From Acinetobacter sp. SFB (GTDB lineage: Bacteria; Pseudomonadota; Gammaproteobacteria; Pseudomonadales; Moraxellaceae), in NCBI RefSeq assembly GCF_001647545.1, contig NZ_LSZH01000011.1, positions 197,240 to 261,239 on the forward strand: a stretch of DNA of 64,000 nt. The letters run 5' to 3'. Under the pieces are notes generated by a model. That model was not told the origin of the DNA, searched no databases, and worked only from the letters and a program-made list of their open reading frames with translations. How positions within the stretch are numbered: position 1 is the stretch's first letter; every line of letters starts with the position of its first letter. Of the stretch, positions 36,479-47,224 are shown piece after piece. The position numbers and the translations under genes are program-made.

Positions 36479-37582
36479 ATGTCTAAGTTAAGTCAAGATC
36501 CCATTCACCAACATCAGGTGTGGATGCAACGTGCGATTGAATTAGCGCGACTTGGACAATATTCAACCAAACCCAATCCTAATGTTGGCTGTGTCATTGT
36601 TAAAGACGGTCAACTGGTTGGAGAAGGTTTCCATCCGAAAGCAGGACAACCGCATGCAGAAGTCTTTGCCATGCGTCAAGCCGGTGATCTTGCTCAAGGT
36701 GCAACCGCTTATGTGACTTTAGAACCTTGTGCGCATTATGGTCGTACACCGCCTTGTGCCAAAGGTTTAGTGGAAGCCGGTGTTACTAAAGTGATCGTGG
36801 CTTGTGCTGATCCGAATCCGTTGGTGGCAGGTAAGGGCGTACACATTCTAAAAGATGCAGGCATTGAAGTTGAAGTGGGCCTGTGTGAATCAGAAGCAGA
36901 ACAACTCAATCTTGGTTTTTTAAAAGCCATGGCAACCGGTATGCCTTATGTGCGTTTAAAAGTGGCTTCAAGCCTTGATGGCCGTACGGCAATGGCATCG
37001 GGTGAATCGAAATGGATTAGCGGTAGCGCTGCCCGTCAGGATGTACAGCATTGGCGCGCGATTTCCGGGGTGGTGATTACCGGAATTGAAACGGTACTTG
37101 CTGACGATTGTCTGCTGAATGTGCGTCAGCTCAATGGTATTGACGATATCACCACTATTGTTCAGCCGAAACGTCTGGTACTGGATCGTCAGGGACGTTT
37201 ACCGCTTCATGCAAAAATACTGCAGCAGCCTGATACGGTGATGGTCATGGGGCCTTTCCGTCAGGACTTGGCTGATTTAGGCGTATTACAGTTTGCAGTA
37301 CAGCCATTAAAAGACTTGCTGCAGACCCTAGCTACACAGCACCAAATTTACGATGTACTGGTGGAAGCAGGAGTAACATTATCGACAGCCTTGTTACAAC
37401 AACAGCTGGTCGATGAAATGATCAGCTATGTTGCACCGACATTTTTAGGTCAAACAGCACGTGCAATGTTTAGTGCGGAATTTAGCCGTATGGCAGAGCA
37501 ACTTCGATTTAAGCTCATGCAGGTCACCCAATTGGGGGATGATGTGCGCTTAAGGTTAATTCCTTCTCAAGAGACAGTATGA
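36479..37582 (+). CDS. ribD: Bifunctional riboflavin deaminase/reductase RibD
   Basis: 367 aa. The N-terminal cytidine-deaminase-type domain has zinc ligands H59 (in 'QPHAEVFAM' with catalytic E61), C84 and C93 ('LEPCAHYGRTPPC'). The C-terminal reductase (about 155-360) includes 'VRLKVASSLDGRTAMASGES' and the NADPH-binding 'LVEAGVTLSTALLQQQ'. It carries out two successive steps of riboflavin synthesis. The stop codon overlaps the start of the next gene by four bases (ATGA), so the methyltransferase downstream is translationally coupled to it. Confidence 0.96.
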   Translation: MSKLSQDPIHQHQVWMQRAIELARLGQYSTKPNPNVGCVIVKDGQLVGEGFHPKAGQPHAEVFAMRQAGDLAQGATAYVTLEPCAHYGRTPPCAKGLVEAGVTKVIVACADPNPLVAGKGVHILKDAGIEVEVGLCESEAEQLNLGFLKAMATGMPYVRLKVASSLDGRTAMASGESKWISGSAARQDVQHWRAISGVVITGIETVLADDCLLNVRQLNGIDDITTIVQPKRLVLDRQGRLPLHAKILQQPDTVMVMGPFRQDLADLGVLQFAVQPLKDLLQTLATQHQIYDVLVEAGVTLSTALLQQQLVDEMISYVAPTFLGQTARAMFSAEFSRMAEQLRFKLMQVTQLGDDVRLRLIPSQETV

Positions 37583-38871
37583 ATTCAGAGTCTTCGGTTT
37601 ATCATAAACGTCGTCATTCAGCACGTACCACAGACGAATATCTTTTCAATCAGCTTGTTCCGTATCTAGGTAACAAACGGCGTTTACTTCATCTGATTTT
37701 GGAAGCACTTGAGAGTACGGGAACCTTAAATAGCAAAGATGGTCGTGCTCCGATTTTTGCTGACTTTTTTGCAGGCTCAGGCGTGGTTTCACGTCTGGCG
37801 CGTCAAAATGGTTATCGTGTGATTGCCAATGACTGGGAACCGTACAGTCATGCCTTAAATAGTGCGATTCTATCCTGCACGGAAGCGCCGGCATTTAAAG
37901 AACTGGGTGGTTATCAAAAAGCCATCGATTACCTTAACCGGTTGCCGGAAGTCAAAGGTTGGGTCACGCATAACCTGTGTCCGCGTAATGATGAAATTTA
38001 TGATCCGGCTCGTGATCGTCTGTTCTTCAAACGCCGTAACGGCATGCGTATTGATGCGATTCGTCAGCAAATTGCCGCTTGGCAGGCACAAGGTGCGATT
38101 GATGATGTCGAGATGTCGGCATTGCTTGCACCATTGCTTTATTCAGCCAGTTTTGTCAGCAATACGTCAGGTGTATTTAAAAGTTTCCATCATGGTTGGG
38201 GCGGTAAAACCCAAACCGCTTTGGAACGGATTGAATCATTACTCTGGCTAACACCGAGTCGTTTTTGTGCGGTGGGTGAACCGAAAAAGCCGGCAGCAGA
38301 AATGTGGTGTGTCGATGCACAGCATCTGGCCAATCAAATGAGTAGTTTTGAAGTGGATGTGGCTTATCTCGATCCACCGTATAACCAGCATGCCTATGGT
38401 AGTAACTATCACGTACTGAATGCTTTAACCTTGTGGGATCAGACAGATTTACCCAGTCCAGATACCAAAGGCTATAAGAGCGGGATTGACCGGGCATGGC
38501 GTAAAGAGCGTCCTAGTCAGTACAACTCTTCCAAGTATGCCAAAGATGCCTATGAGAAATTGGTTGCAACGATTAATGCACGTTATATTCTGACCAGTTA
38601 TTCGACCGATGGTAATATTGAAGCGGGTGATTTGCTGCAGGCGAATCTGAAACGTGGTCGTGTGACTTTGCTCACGCAAGATGTGCCACGTTATCGTGTC
38701 AGCAAGCAACGTCAGTCAGAGCGCGCACGTGTATTAGAGTTTATTGTGATTACCGATACTCATGCCAAATCGGGTCCACCACTGCGCCAATTATTGGGTC
38801 AGTTGTATCATTTTGCTGAACTGGGTGGTGTCGATACCACTGGTGTGAGTACGCAACTGGCATTGTGGTAA
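37579..38871 (+). CDS. DNA adenine methyltransferase (D12/FokI-like class), inside the riboflavin operon
   Basis: 430 aa. Motif X-like 'VPYLGNKRRLLHLI' (27-40), motif I 'ADFFAGSGVVSRLARQNGYR' (61-80, SAM binding, ending near 'VIANDWEPY'), and motif IV 'AYLDPPYNQHAYGSNYHVLN' with the catalytic D265-P-P-Y268 define an N6-adenine methyltransferase of the alpha type (Dam-like order X-I-IV, target-recognition region between I and IV at about 100-250). No restriction endonuclease lies beside it, so it is an orphan. An adenine methyltransferase called AamA is known from A. baumannii; whether this is its orthologue I cannot establish. It starts by a four-base overlap with ribD and is followed, 27 bases on, by ribE. 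Confidence 0.88.
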   Translation: MNSESSVYHKRRHSARTTDEYLFNQLVPYLGNKRRLLHLILEALESTGTLNSKDGRAPIFADFFAGSGVVSRLARQNGYRVIANDWEPYSHALNSAILSCTEAPAFKELGGYQKAIDYLNRLPEVKGWVTHNLCPRNDEIYDPARDRLFFKRRNGMRIDAIRQQIAAWQAQGAIDDVEMSALLAPLLYSASFVSNTSGVFKSFHHGWGGKTQTALERIESLLWLTPSRFCAVGEPKKPAAEMWCVDAQHLANQMSSFEVDVAYLDPPYNQHAYGSNYHVLNALTLWDQTDLPSPDTKGYKSGIDRAWRKERPSQYNSSKYAKDAYEKLVATINARYILTSYSTDGNIEAGDLLQANLKRGRVTLLTQDVPRYRVSKQRQSERARVLEFIVITDTHAKSGPPLRQLLGQLYHFAELGGVDTTGVSTQLALW

Positions 38872-38898
38872 AACAAAGATATAAATAGAGAATAGGTT

Positions 38899-39558
38899 AT
38901 GTTTACAGGCATTATTGAAAGTCTAGGCAAAGTGGAAAGTTTACAAAGCGTAGGCGGTGATGTCCGTTTGCGTATTGGTACCCATCTCGACATGTCAGAT
39001 GTGCATTTGGGTGACTCAATTGCCACCAACGGGATTTGCCTCACCGTGATTGAATGGGGTGAAAACTGGTATGCGGCCGATGTATCGCGTGAGAGTTTAA
39101 ACCGTACCACACTGGGCACATGGAAAGTCGGTCAGCGCGTGAATGTGGAAAAAGCGATGTTGCCCACCACACGTTTTGGCGGTCATATTGTCAGTGGTCA
39201 TGTCGATGCTGTGGGTGAAATTACCGTGGTGCGTGAAGATGCCCGCTCCATTTATTATGAAGTGACTGCGCCTGTTGAAATTGCCAAATATTTAGCTGAA
39301 AAAGGTTCGGTGACGGTCGATGGAATCAGTCTGACCATCAACCATTTACGCGGCAATGTGATTAGCCTGAATTTGATTCCGCATACGGCTGAACGAACCA
39401 ATATTGGTACTTGGAAAGCCGGCGCTAAAGTAAACCTGGAAGTCGATGTTTTAGCACGCTATATCGAGCGTTTAATGCTCGGTGATAAAGCGGCTGAAAC
39501 CAAGGAACCATCCAAATTAAGTATGGCATTTCTGGCAGAAAATGGCTTCTTGAAGTAA
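38899..39558 (+). CDS. ribE: Riboflavin synthase, alpha chain
   Basis: 219 aa. Two tandem lumazine-binding repeats (1-95 and 98-195), each starting with a 'FTGIIESLGKV'/'GHIVSGHVDAVGEI' strand. 'DVHLGDSIATNGICLTVIE' and 'EKGSVTVDGISLTINHLRGN' are the paired ligand loops. The enzyme dismutates two lumazine molecules to riboflavin. The name RibE/RibC differs between organisms; the function does not. It is the last gene of the nrdR-ribD-methyltransferase-ribE run, followed by a terminator. Confidence 0.95.
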   Translation: MFTGIIESLGKVESLQSVGGDVRLRIGTHLDMSDVHLGDSIATNGICLTVIEWGENWYAADVSRESLNRTTLGTWKVGQRVNVEKAMLPTTRFGGHIVSGHVDAVGEITVVREDARSIYYEVTAPVEIAKYLAEKGSVTVDGISLTINHLRGNVISLNLIPHTAERTNIGTWKAGAKVNLEVDVLARYIERLMLGDKAAETKEPSKLSMAFLAENGFLK

Positions 39559-39574
39559 AAAACCATAGAATAGA

Positions 39575-39612
39575 AAACAGTCTGGTTGAAAAGTCAGACT
39601 GTTTTTTTTTAT
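39575..39612 (+). terminator. Terminator of the nrdR-ribE operon
   Basis: AAACAGTCTG...CAGACTGTTT with a 10-base loop, followed by a run of nine T. Confidence 0.93.
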
Positions 39613-39665
39613 TTTTATTTAGGTTTTTTAGTGGGCTGGGTAGATCATGGGGCTAAAGTGGATTT

Positions 39666-40217
39666 GTGAAAATGCTTGATTTTTTAATGCATATTGAACA
39701 ATGGTTACCGACTTTACTGGACAACTATGGTCTGTGGATTTACGCCATTTTATTTCTCATTATTTTTGCAGAAACCGGCTCTGTATTTATGTTTTTCTTG
39801 CCTGGGGACAGTTTGCTGATTGGCATTGGTGCACTGTGTTCAACTACAGATGTGATCCATTTAAACTACATGGGATTGTTGCTTTTTAGTGCTTCGGTAT
39901 TGGGTTATACCGTCAATTACTATACGGGTCAGGTGCTGGGATTTAAATTTTTTCATGAACATTCACGGTTTTTAAAACCTGAATATATTGTCAAGACCAA
40001 TCATTATTTTAGCAAGCATGGTGGAAAAACCATTCTGGTCGCTCGTTTTGTGCCATTTGTCCGTTCATTTGCCCCCTTTGCTGCCGGGGCCGGGCATATG
40101 AGTATGTTCAGTTTTATGCTTTATAACGTGGTCGGTGGACTGATCTGGATCAGTCTGTTATTGGGGATTGGCTATGGCGCAGGCAATATGCTGGGAATTG
40201 CTGTAGATTTATTTTAA
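39666..40217 (+). CDS. DedA-family membrane protein
   Basis: 183 aa from GTG 39666; ATG 39672 is an equal alternative because one AAGTGG-like site serves both. The family signature 'FLIIFAETGSVFMFFLPGDS' with the Glu and 'GGKTILVARFVPFVRSFAPF' with the conserved Arg pair are seen, plus 'GAGHMSMFSFMLYNVVGGLI'. Four to six membrane segments. DedA proteins act in lipid carrier recycling or membrane homeostasis and some mediate colistin/polymyxin tolerance. Which role applies is unknown. It is monocistronic. Confidence 0.9.
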   Translation: MKMLDFLMHIEQWLPTLLDNYGLWIYAILFLIIFAETGSVFMFFLPGDSLLIGIGALCSTTDVIHLNYMGLLLFSASVLGYTVNYYTGQVLGFKFFHEHSRFLKPEYIVKTNHYFSKHGGKTILVARFVPFVRSFAPFAAGAGHMSMFSFMLYNVVGGLIWISLLLGIGYGAGNMLGIAVDLF

Positions 40218-40327
40218 GTTGTAAGCATTTAGATGATATTTGAATTTGATTAAATTGAATAAACAATCTAATCAAAATATGAAAATAAAAATAGCCCACC
40301 AAAGTAGACGGTTTTGACTGGTCTGTT

Positions 40328-40546
40328 TCAGTGTTTGGTAATGGTGACAGCAGTACTTTCTACCAAAGATCTTAGCGCAGCAGGCATAGAAACAGAAAAT
40401 TGTCCTTTTTCAGCTTCACGAGAAATATAAATCGAAACTGAATGGAAGTCGGCATGGCTAATCAGTAAGTCTTGAGCAGATACACGCCATTGTTCTCCAG
40501 CATTTAATGCAGCAATTTGAGTGGAAATTTGCTTCAAAATATCCAT
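40328..40546 (-). CDS. Small unknown protein, 72 aa
   Basis: Not recognised. Mostly alternating polar and hydrophobic residues with no membrane segment. An N-terminal helix (MDILKQISTQIAALNAGEQW) precedes a mixed strand region, including 'LLISHADFHSVSIYISREAE'. It starts at an ATG preceded by AGGAAG, a good ribosome site, which supports it being a real gene. It lies alone between dedA and the pepA cluster. Confidence 0.6.
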   Translation of the reverse strand: MDILKQISTQIAALNAGEQWRVSAQDLLISHADFHSVSIYISREAEKGQFSVSMPAALRSLVESTAVTITKH

Positions 40547-40686
40547 TTTTCTTCCTGTTAATATGATGTTAAGTATTAAAATAGCCTATCTTTAAATGTA
40601 CTGATTTAAAGATATGACCATTCTGTGACATAAACATGTCATTTATATGACAGTAGAAAAATAGCCAGATCACGAGCCATGAGAAA

Positions 40687-41319
40687 TTAATGTTTTGGTT
40701 TCTCGGTTGATAAATCAGAATCTTTCAAAATATAGTCAATTTCGTCTTGGCTGGCCTGATTTAATTTGGCACGAAAGACCGTAACCGCCTGTTCAATCAA
40801 GCTTTCAGCTTCTAATTCGAGACGTAAACGCACGCTTTCCAGTTCAGATAGCATGGTAGTGTCAGGAATCGACCGTATGCCTTTAGAAAAATTCAGTGCT
40901 GAGCCTTCAGGATTTTTATGATAACGTGCTGTATAAACATGCGTTTCATGCTCTAAATTTTGCCGGATAAAGGCCAAGGTTTGGCTTTGTTCGTCAAACT
41001 GTCGAGCTTCGTCTAGCTGCAAGGCTTGAGCATAGGCAGCCTGTTCCGCACGTTTATTTTCCAGCGACTTTTCTAGTGCAAGCTGCTTGCGAATGCGTGC
41101 TTCTTCAATTAATTGTGCCTTGCGCTCTGCGTATGCATGTTCAATTCTCTCAACAGAGTGTTGTTGTGCTTCCCTATCCTTTTCTAACCATTTTTGAATA
41201 TTGGTTTCTGGTTTTAGCACATTGCAGACACGGTGCAGGTCATCAATAAAGACCTGACGAACAGCCTCAGGCACATCTAACCAGCGCTGTTTAAAATCTT
41301 GACCGACATTTAATGCCAC
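40687..41319 (-). CDS. Coiled-coil protein downstream of holC
   Basis: 210 aa from GTG 41319, seven bases after a strong AAGGAG. The longest frame starts at ATG 41373, inside holC, with no such site, so I prefer the GTG. The product is unrecognised. About residues 55-130 (in GTG numbering, e.g. 'AYAERKAQLIEEARIRKQLA' and 'LEKSLENKRAEQAAYAQALQ') form a long charged helix, likely a coiled coil. A second helix follows around 170-195. No signal or membrane segment. It is the last gene of a pepA-holC run (28 bases after holC). Confidence 0.72.
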   Translation of the reverse strand: MALNVGQDFKQRWLDVPEAVRQVFIDDLHRVCNVLKPETNIQKWLEKDREAQQHSVERIEHAYAERKAQLIEEARIRKQLALEKSLENKRAEQAAYAQALQLDEARQFDEQSQTLAFIRQNLEHETHVYTARYHKNPEGSALNFSKGIRSIPDTTMLSELESVRLRLELEAESLIEQAVTVFRAKLNQASQDEIDYILKDSDLSTEKPKH

Positions 41320-41347
41320 CCCGTATCTCCTTATTGCAATTGACCGG

Positions 41348-43205
<1,858 letters not shown>

Positions 43206-43310
43206 TCATGCCTGTGAAAGTTTGCAAACCATTAAACCATTGAAACATTTCTATGAATAGAGTTTCAATGCGCAACAACAGTATAGGTTTTATATTTTCA
43301 CCATTCGGGT

Positions 43311-43326
43311 AAACTAGCGCTAGTTT
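43311..43326. promoter_or_regulatory. 16-bp perfect palindrome between pepA and lptF
   Basis: AAACTAGCGCTAGTTT, two identical halves meeting at GC-GC, 30 bases ahead of the lptF start. It could be the operator of an unknown dimeric regulator acting on the divergent pair. A terminator is less likely because the hairpin would need a central loop. Confidence 0.45.
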
Positions 43327-43355
43327 TTATTAGCCTCTTTTTTGGAAGAATTAAT

Positions 43356-44456
43356 TTGATTATTCGGCGTTATCTGGTCAAGCAAGTGGTGTCTACATCC
43401 TTGGTTGTGATTGCCTTGCTTACCTTGATCATGATGGGTGGTCGACTGATCAAGTACTTTGGCATTGCGGCACAAGGTCGTTTAGATGTCAGTATTTTGT
43501 TCAGTATTATTGGTTATCGGCTACCGGAATTTTTAACCCTGATTCTTCCCCTAGGCTTTTTCATCGGTTTGATGCTGGTATTTGGCCGTCTGTATGTCGA
43601 TCACGAAATGGCAGTCCTCAACGGCAGCGGTGTCAGTCGGCATCAACTGGGCTGGTTACTGATTCCGCTGGCCGTGGTATTTCTTGCGGTGCAAACCGTG
43701 TTGATGGTATGGATATCTCCTTGGGGGCTGCGTCAGTTTGAAGAGTTGACCACCAATCAGGCGGTCAGAACCGGTTTCGATTTGGTGCGTCCGAAAGAGT
43801 TTATTTCCTCCGGTCCTTACACCATTTATGCCGGAGACCTGTCAGAAGACCGTCGTAATCTTAAAGATGTGTTTTTCTATCAACGCGCAGAAAAACCGGG
43901 TAAACCGGATGTCATGATTTTGGCGAAAGAAGCCACGCGTGTAGAAATGGCCAATGAAACGGCCAGTATTGTCGATTTATCTGAAGGCCGCCGTTACGAA
44001 ATTTTTCCGGGAAAACCAAAATATACCCAAACAGAGTTTCAATCCTATCGTTTACGTTTAGAAAGTGATGCCGAAGCCAAATTTGAAAGTGCAGAAGTTG
44101 AAGCATTGCCGATTGGCAAGCTCTGGAACAACCGTACTGACCCTGTTGTGGCGAGTGAACTGGGCTGGCGGATCTTCGTGCCATTTTCAGTGCTTGTAGC
44201 TTTAATCCTGGCAGTTGGACTTTCAGAAGTGACTCCTCGTCAAGGACGTTATTTAAAACTATTTCCGGCTTTGCTGATTTTCGCCAGTTTGATTGTGGCA
44301 CTAATGGCATTGAAAACCCGTGTCAGTAAAGATGAGTTAGGAATTTGGGCATATCCTTTGGTCTTGGTCGTGTATGGTGTTGCGGGAGCCTTGTTCTCCC
44401 GAAAACAAAAGCTTGCGCCTAAAATCAAGAAACGAATTCAGCAGGCGAGGTCTTAA
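43356..44456 (+). CDS. lptF: Lipopolysaccharide export permease LptF
   Basis: 366 aa from a TTG start preceded by GGAAG; the protein begins 'IIRRYLVKQV', the usual LptF N-terminus. Two membrane helices N-terminal, one large periplasmic beta-jellyroll (about 130-265, 'GRRYEIFPGKPKYTQTEFQS'), then membrane helices to the C-terminus, with 'LSEVTPRQGRYLKLFPALLI' as the conserved coupling region. With LptG and the LptB ATPase it extracts LPS (LOS in Acinetobacter) from the inner membrane. lptG starts two bases after it. Confidence 0.94.
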   Translation: MIIRRYLVKQVVSTSLVVIALLTLIMMGGRLIKYFGIAAQGRLDVSILFSIIGYRLPEFLTLILPLGFFIGLMLVFGRLYVDHEMAVLNGSGVSRHQLGWLLIPLAVVFLAVQTVLMVWISPWGLRQFEELTTNQAVRTGFDLVRPKEFISSGPYTIYAGDLSEDRRNLKDVFFYQRAEKPGKPDVMILAKEATRVEMANETASIVDLSEGRRYEIFPGKPKYTQTEFQSYRLRLESDAEAKFESAEVEALPIGKLWNNRTDPVVASELGWRIFVPFSVLVALILAVGLSEVTPRQGRYLKLFPALLIFASLIVALMALKTRVSKDELGIWAYPLVLVVYGVAGALFSRKQKLAPKIKKRIQQARS

Positions 44457-44458
44457 AA

Positions 44459-45529
44459 ATGTTAGCACGTCGAATCATTGCCAAACATGTGACCAAAACC
44501 ACGGCATTGGCCATGCTGGGGGCAACAGCAGTACTCTCTGTTTTACAGGTACTGTTTACCTATTTGGGTGAACTGGGTTCACTGAACGAAGACTATGGTG
44601 CCTGGCAGGCATTTCTCTATGTATTATGGGGTGCACCCCGCTATCTATATGAAATTTTACCGATCTCTGCATTAATTGGTGCTGTACTCGGTTTAGGTAC
44701 TTTAGCCTCCAATAGTGAACTGGTGGTGATGCGTTCAATCGGCATTAGCTTATGGCGTATTGTCGGTTGGGTGATTCGCTCCGCATTAATCTTGGTGGTG
44801 TTATCCTTTGTCTTAAGTGAATGGGTCATTCCCTATACCAATGAGCAAGCCAAAAGCGTGAAAGATCACCGCAGTGTAAGTTCACTGGGTGAAGTCAGCG
44901 GTTATTGGACCCGCGAAGGTCAGCGTTTTATATATATTGATTATGCCAATGCACAAGGGCAACTGAAACATGTCCAAGTGATCGATTTTGATGATGATTA
45001 CCACTTGAAAGGTGTTTTAAATGCCGAGCAGGGTCAGTTCGTTAAAGATGGTGCCTGGAATCTGAAAAGTGCTGCGCAAATGGATATTTTGCCGCAGGGT
45101 AATTCAACGCTGATCAAAACCGATCAGCTGCCTTTGGCCTTAGCCTTGCAACCGAAATATGTGCATATGGTCACCATTGACCCAGAAGATTTATCACCGA
45201 GCCAATTGGTGAGCTTTATGAGTTATATGCATGAATACAGCCAAGTCCCGAAAACCTATAAGCTGGCATTTTGGCAAAAAGTTGGCTCGCCATTTGCACT
45301 CATTGCTTTGGTACTGATTGCATGTTCGTTTATTTTTGGTCCTTTACGTCAACAGTCGATGGGTTTTCGTTTGGTCATCGCCTTATTTATTGGCTTGGGA
45401 TTTTTCTATCTGCAAGATTTCTTGGGCTATGCAAGTCTGGTGTATTCACCTTCACCGGCATGGTTCGTATTTGTACCGATTGTGCTGATGATGCTGGTGG
45501 GCGGTTATTTACTGCGGCGCGCACGTTAA
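44459..45529 (+). CDS. lptG: Lipopolysaccharide export permease LptG
   Basis: 356 aa. Membrane helices at about 10-35, 55-75 and 95-120, a periplasmic domain (about 135-260), and three C-terminal helices. 'PRYLYEILPISALIGAVLGL' and 'SFIFGPLRQQSMGFRLVIAL' are LptG signatures. It pairs with LptF in the Lpt export complex. The start is two bases after the lptF stop, showing tight coupling. The C-terminus is short and basic (RRAR). Confidence 0.94.
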   Translation: MLARRIIAKHVTKTTALAMLGATAVLSVLQVLFTYLGELGSLNEDYGAWQAFLYVLWGAPRYLYEILPISALIGAVLGLGTLASNSELVVMRSIGISLWRIVGWVIRSALILVVLSFVLSEWVIPYTNEQAKSVKDHRSVSSLGEVSGYWTREGQRFIYIDYANAQGQLKHVQVIDFDDDYHLKGVLNAEQGQFVKDGAWNLKSAAQMDILPQGNSTLIKTDQLPLALALQPKYVHMVTIDPEDLSPSQLVSFMSYMHEYSQVPKTYKLAFWQKVGSPFALIALVLIACSFIFGPLRQQSMGFRLVIALFIGLGFFYLQDFLGYASLVYSPSPAWFVFVPIVLMMLVGGYLLRRAR

Positions 45530-45650
45530 CAGACTTAATAGTGATAAAAACAATGTGCATGATCAGCTTTAGTCATGATCTGCACATAGAGTCTTGACTG
45601 AAAATTCGTTAAGATATCCCGATGAAATTGTAAACAAAAGAGTGCTCATT

Positions 45651-47198
45651 ATGACGGATGCAACTGCAGGCAAAATCCCTCACGTATTGGTAATTATGGA
45701 TGGTGTGGGTCATCGCGAAGCGGTCGAAGACAATGCTTTCCTGGCAGCAAAACGACCAAATTTAACTGCTATGCAACAAAAGCATCCACATGGTTTAATT
45801 TCAGGTTCGGGCGAAGATGTCGGTCTGCCTGATGGTCAAATGGGCAACTCTGAAGTGGGTCATATGAACCTGGGCGCAGGTCGTGTGCTGTATCAGGATT
45901 TCACCCGCATCACCAAGGACATTCGTACTGGTGCTTTTTTTGAGCATGAAGTTTTGCTTGATGCGGTAGAGAAAGCCAAAGCTGCAAATGGCGTAGTACA
46001 TATCTTGGGCTTGTTGTCACAAGGGGGCGTACATGCGCATGAAGACCATATTGTTGCCATGTGTGAATTGGCATTAAAACGTGGAGCGACAGTGTATCTG
46101 CATGCTTTCCTGGATGGTCGTGATACGCCACCGAAAAGCGCGCAACCGTCTTTAGAAAAATTGGATGCAGTTTTTGCCCAATATCCGGGTCAAGGTCGGA
46201 TTGCGACCATGATTGGACGTTACTTTGCCATGGATCGTGACAATCGTTGGGATCGGGTTGAACAGGCCTATCGTCTATTGACTGAAGGGGAAGCTGCACG
46301 AACCGCAGCAACAGCAGTTGACGGTCTGGAACAGGCGTATGCAGCGAATGAGTCGGATGAATTTGTGAAAGCCACCCGTATTGGCGAGCTGGCTAAAATT
46401 CAGGATGGCGACAGCGTTGTATTTATGAATTTCCGTGCCGATCGTGCGCGTGAGATTACCAAAGCCTTTGTCGAAAAAGACTTTGCCGGTTTTGAACGTA
46501 AAGTCGTTCCCCACCTGTCTAAATTTGTGATGTTGACGCGTTACCAAGCGACGATTGATGCACCTGTTGCCTATATGCCAGAAGCGTTGAAAAACTCGAT
46601 TGGCGAATACTTGTCGAATTTGGGTAAAACACAGTTGCGTATTGCTGAAACAGAAAAATATGCGCATGTGACTTTCTTCTTTAGCGGTGGCCGTGAAGAT
46701 GAATACCCTGGCGAAAAACGTATCCTGATTCCATCGCCAAATATTGCAACTTATGATCTTAAGCCTGAAATGAGTGCTTATGAAGTTACCGATGAACTGG
46801 TTGCTGCAATTAACTCGGGTGAATATGACTTATTGGTGGTGAACTTTGCCAATGGTGATATGGTTGGGCATACCGGTGTATTTGATGCGGCGGTACAAGC
46901 CGTTGAAGCTGTCGATACCTGCCTCGGTCGGGTATATGAAGCAGTGATGGCAAAAAAAGGCCATATGCTGATTACTGCTGACCATGGTAATGTCGAGCAA
47001 ATGCAGGACTACAAGAGTGGTCAGGTACATACGCAACATACCACAGAACTGGTTCCCTTCATTTATGTGGGACCAACTTCTGCGAGCATTGCTGAAGGCG
47101 GTGTACTGGCAGATGTGGCACCAACATTGCTCAGCTTAATGCAAATTCCTGTCCCTGAAGAAATGCAAGGTCGCAATTTGATTACTTTAAAATTATAA
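45651..47198 (+). CDS. gpmI: 2,3-bisphosphoglycerate-independent phosphoglycerate mutase
   Basis: 515 aa from ATG 45651, the exact family length. The longest frame adds 19 residues with no family match. Catalytic Ser67 lies in '[18 protein letters not shown]'. '[15 protein letters not shown]', '[11 protein letters not shown]' and '[13 protein letters not shown]' give the metal (Mn) ligands. It interconverts 3- and 2-phosphoglycerate. A TTGACT at 45594-45599 could be a -35 element, but no good -10 follows. An imperfect hairpin lies between lptG and this gene, without a T-run. Confidence 0.95.
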   Translation: MTDATAGKIPHVLVIMDGVGHREAVEDNAFLAAKRPNLTAMQQKHPHGLISGSGEDVGLPDGQMGNSEVGHMNLGAGRVLYQDFTRITKDIRTGAFFEHEVLLDAVEKAKAANGVVHILGLLSQGGVHAHEDHIVAMCELALKRGATVYLHAFLDGRDTPPKSAQPSLEKLDAVFAQYPGQGRIATMIGRYFAMDRDNRWDRVEQAYRLLTEGEAARTAATAVDGLEQAYAANESDEFVKATRIGELAKIQDGDSVVFMNFRADRAREITKAFVEKDFAGFERKVVPHLSKFVMLTRYQATIDAPVAYMPEALKNSIGEYLSNLGKTQLRIAETEKYAHVTFFFSGGREDEYPGEKRILIPSPNIATYDLKPEMSAYEVTDELVAAINSGEYDLLVVNFANGDMVGHTGVFDAAVQAVEAVDTCLGRVYEAVMAKKGHMLITADHGNVEQMQDYKSGQVHTQHTTELVPFIYVGPTSASIAEGGVLADVAPTLLSLMQIPVPEEMQGRNLITLKL

Positions 47199-47224
47199 AA
47201 TTAACCCGATAAACAGGTGGAAGG

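Noticed and set aside
45554-45586. Inverted repeat TGTGCATGATCA...TGATCTGCACA between lptG and gpmI
   Set aside because: It is imperfect, has a bulge and no T-run, so I do not call a terminator or operator.
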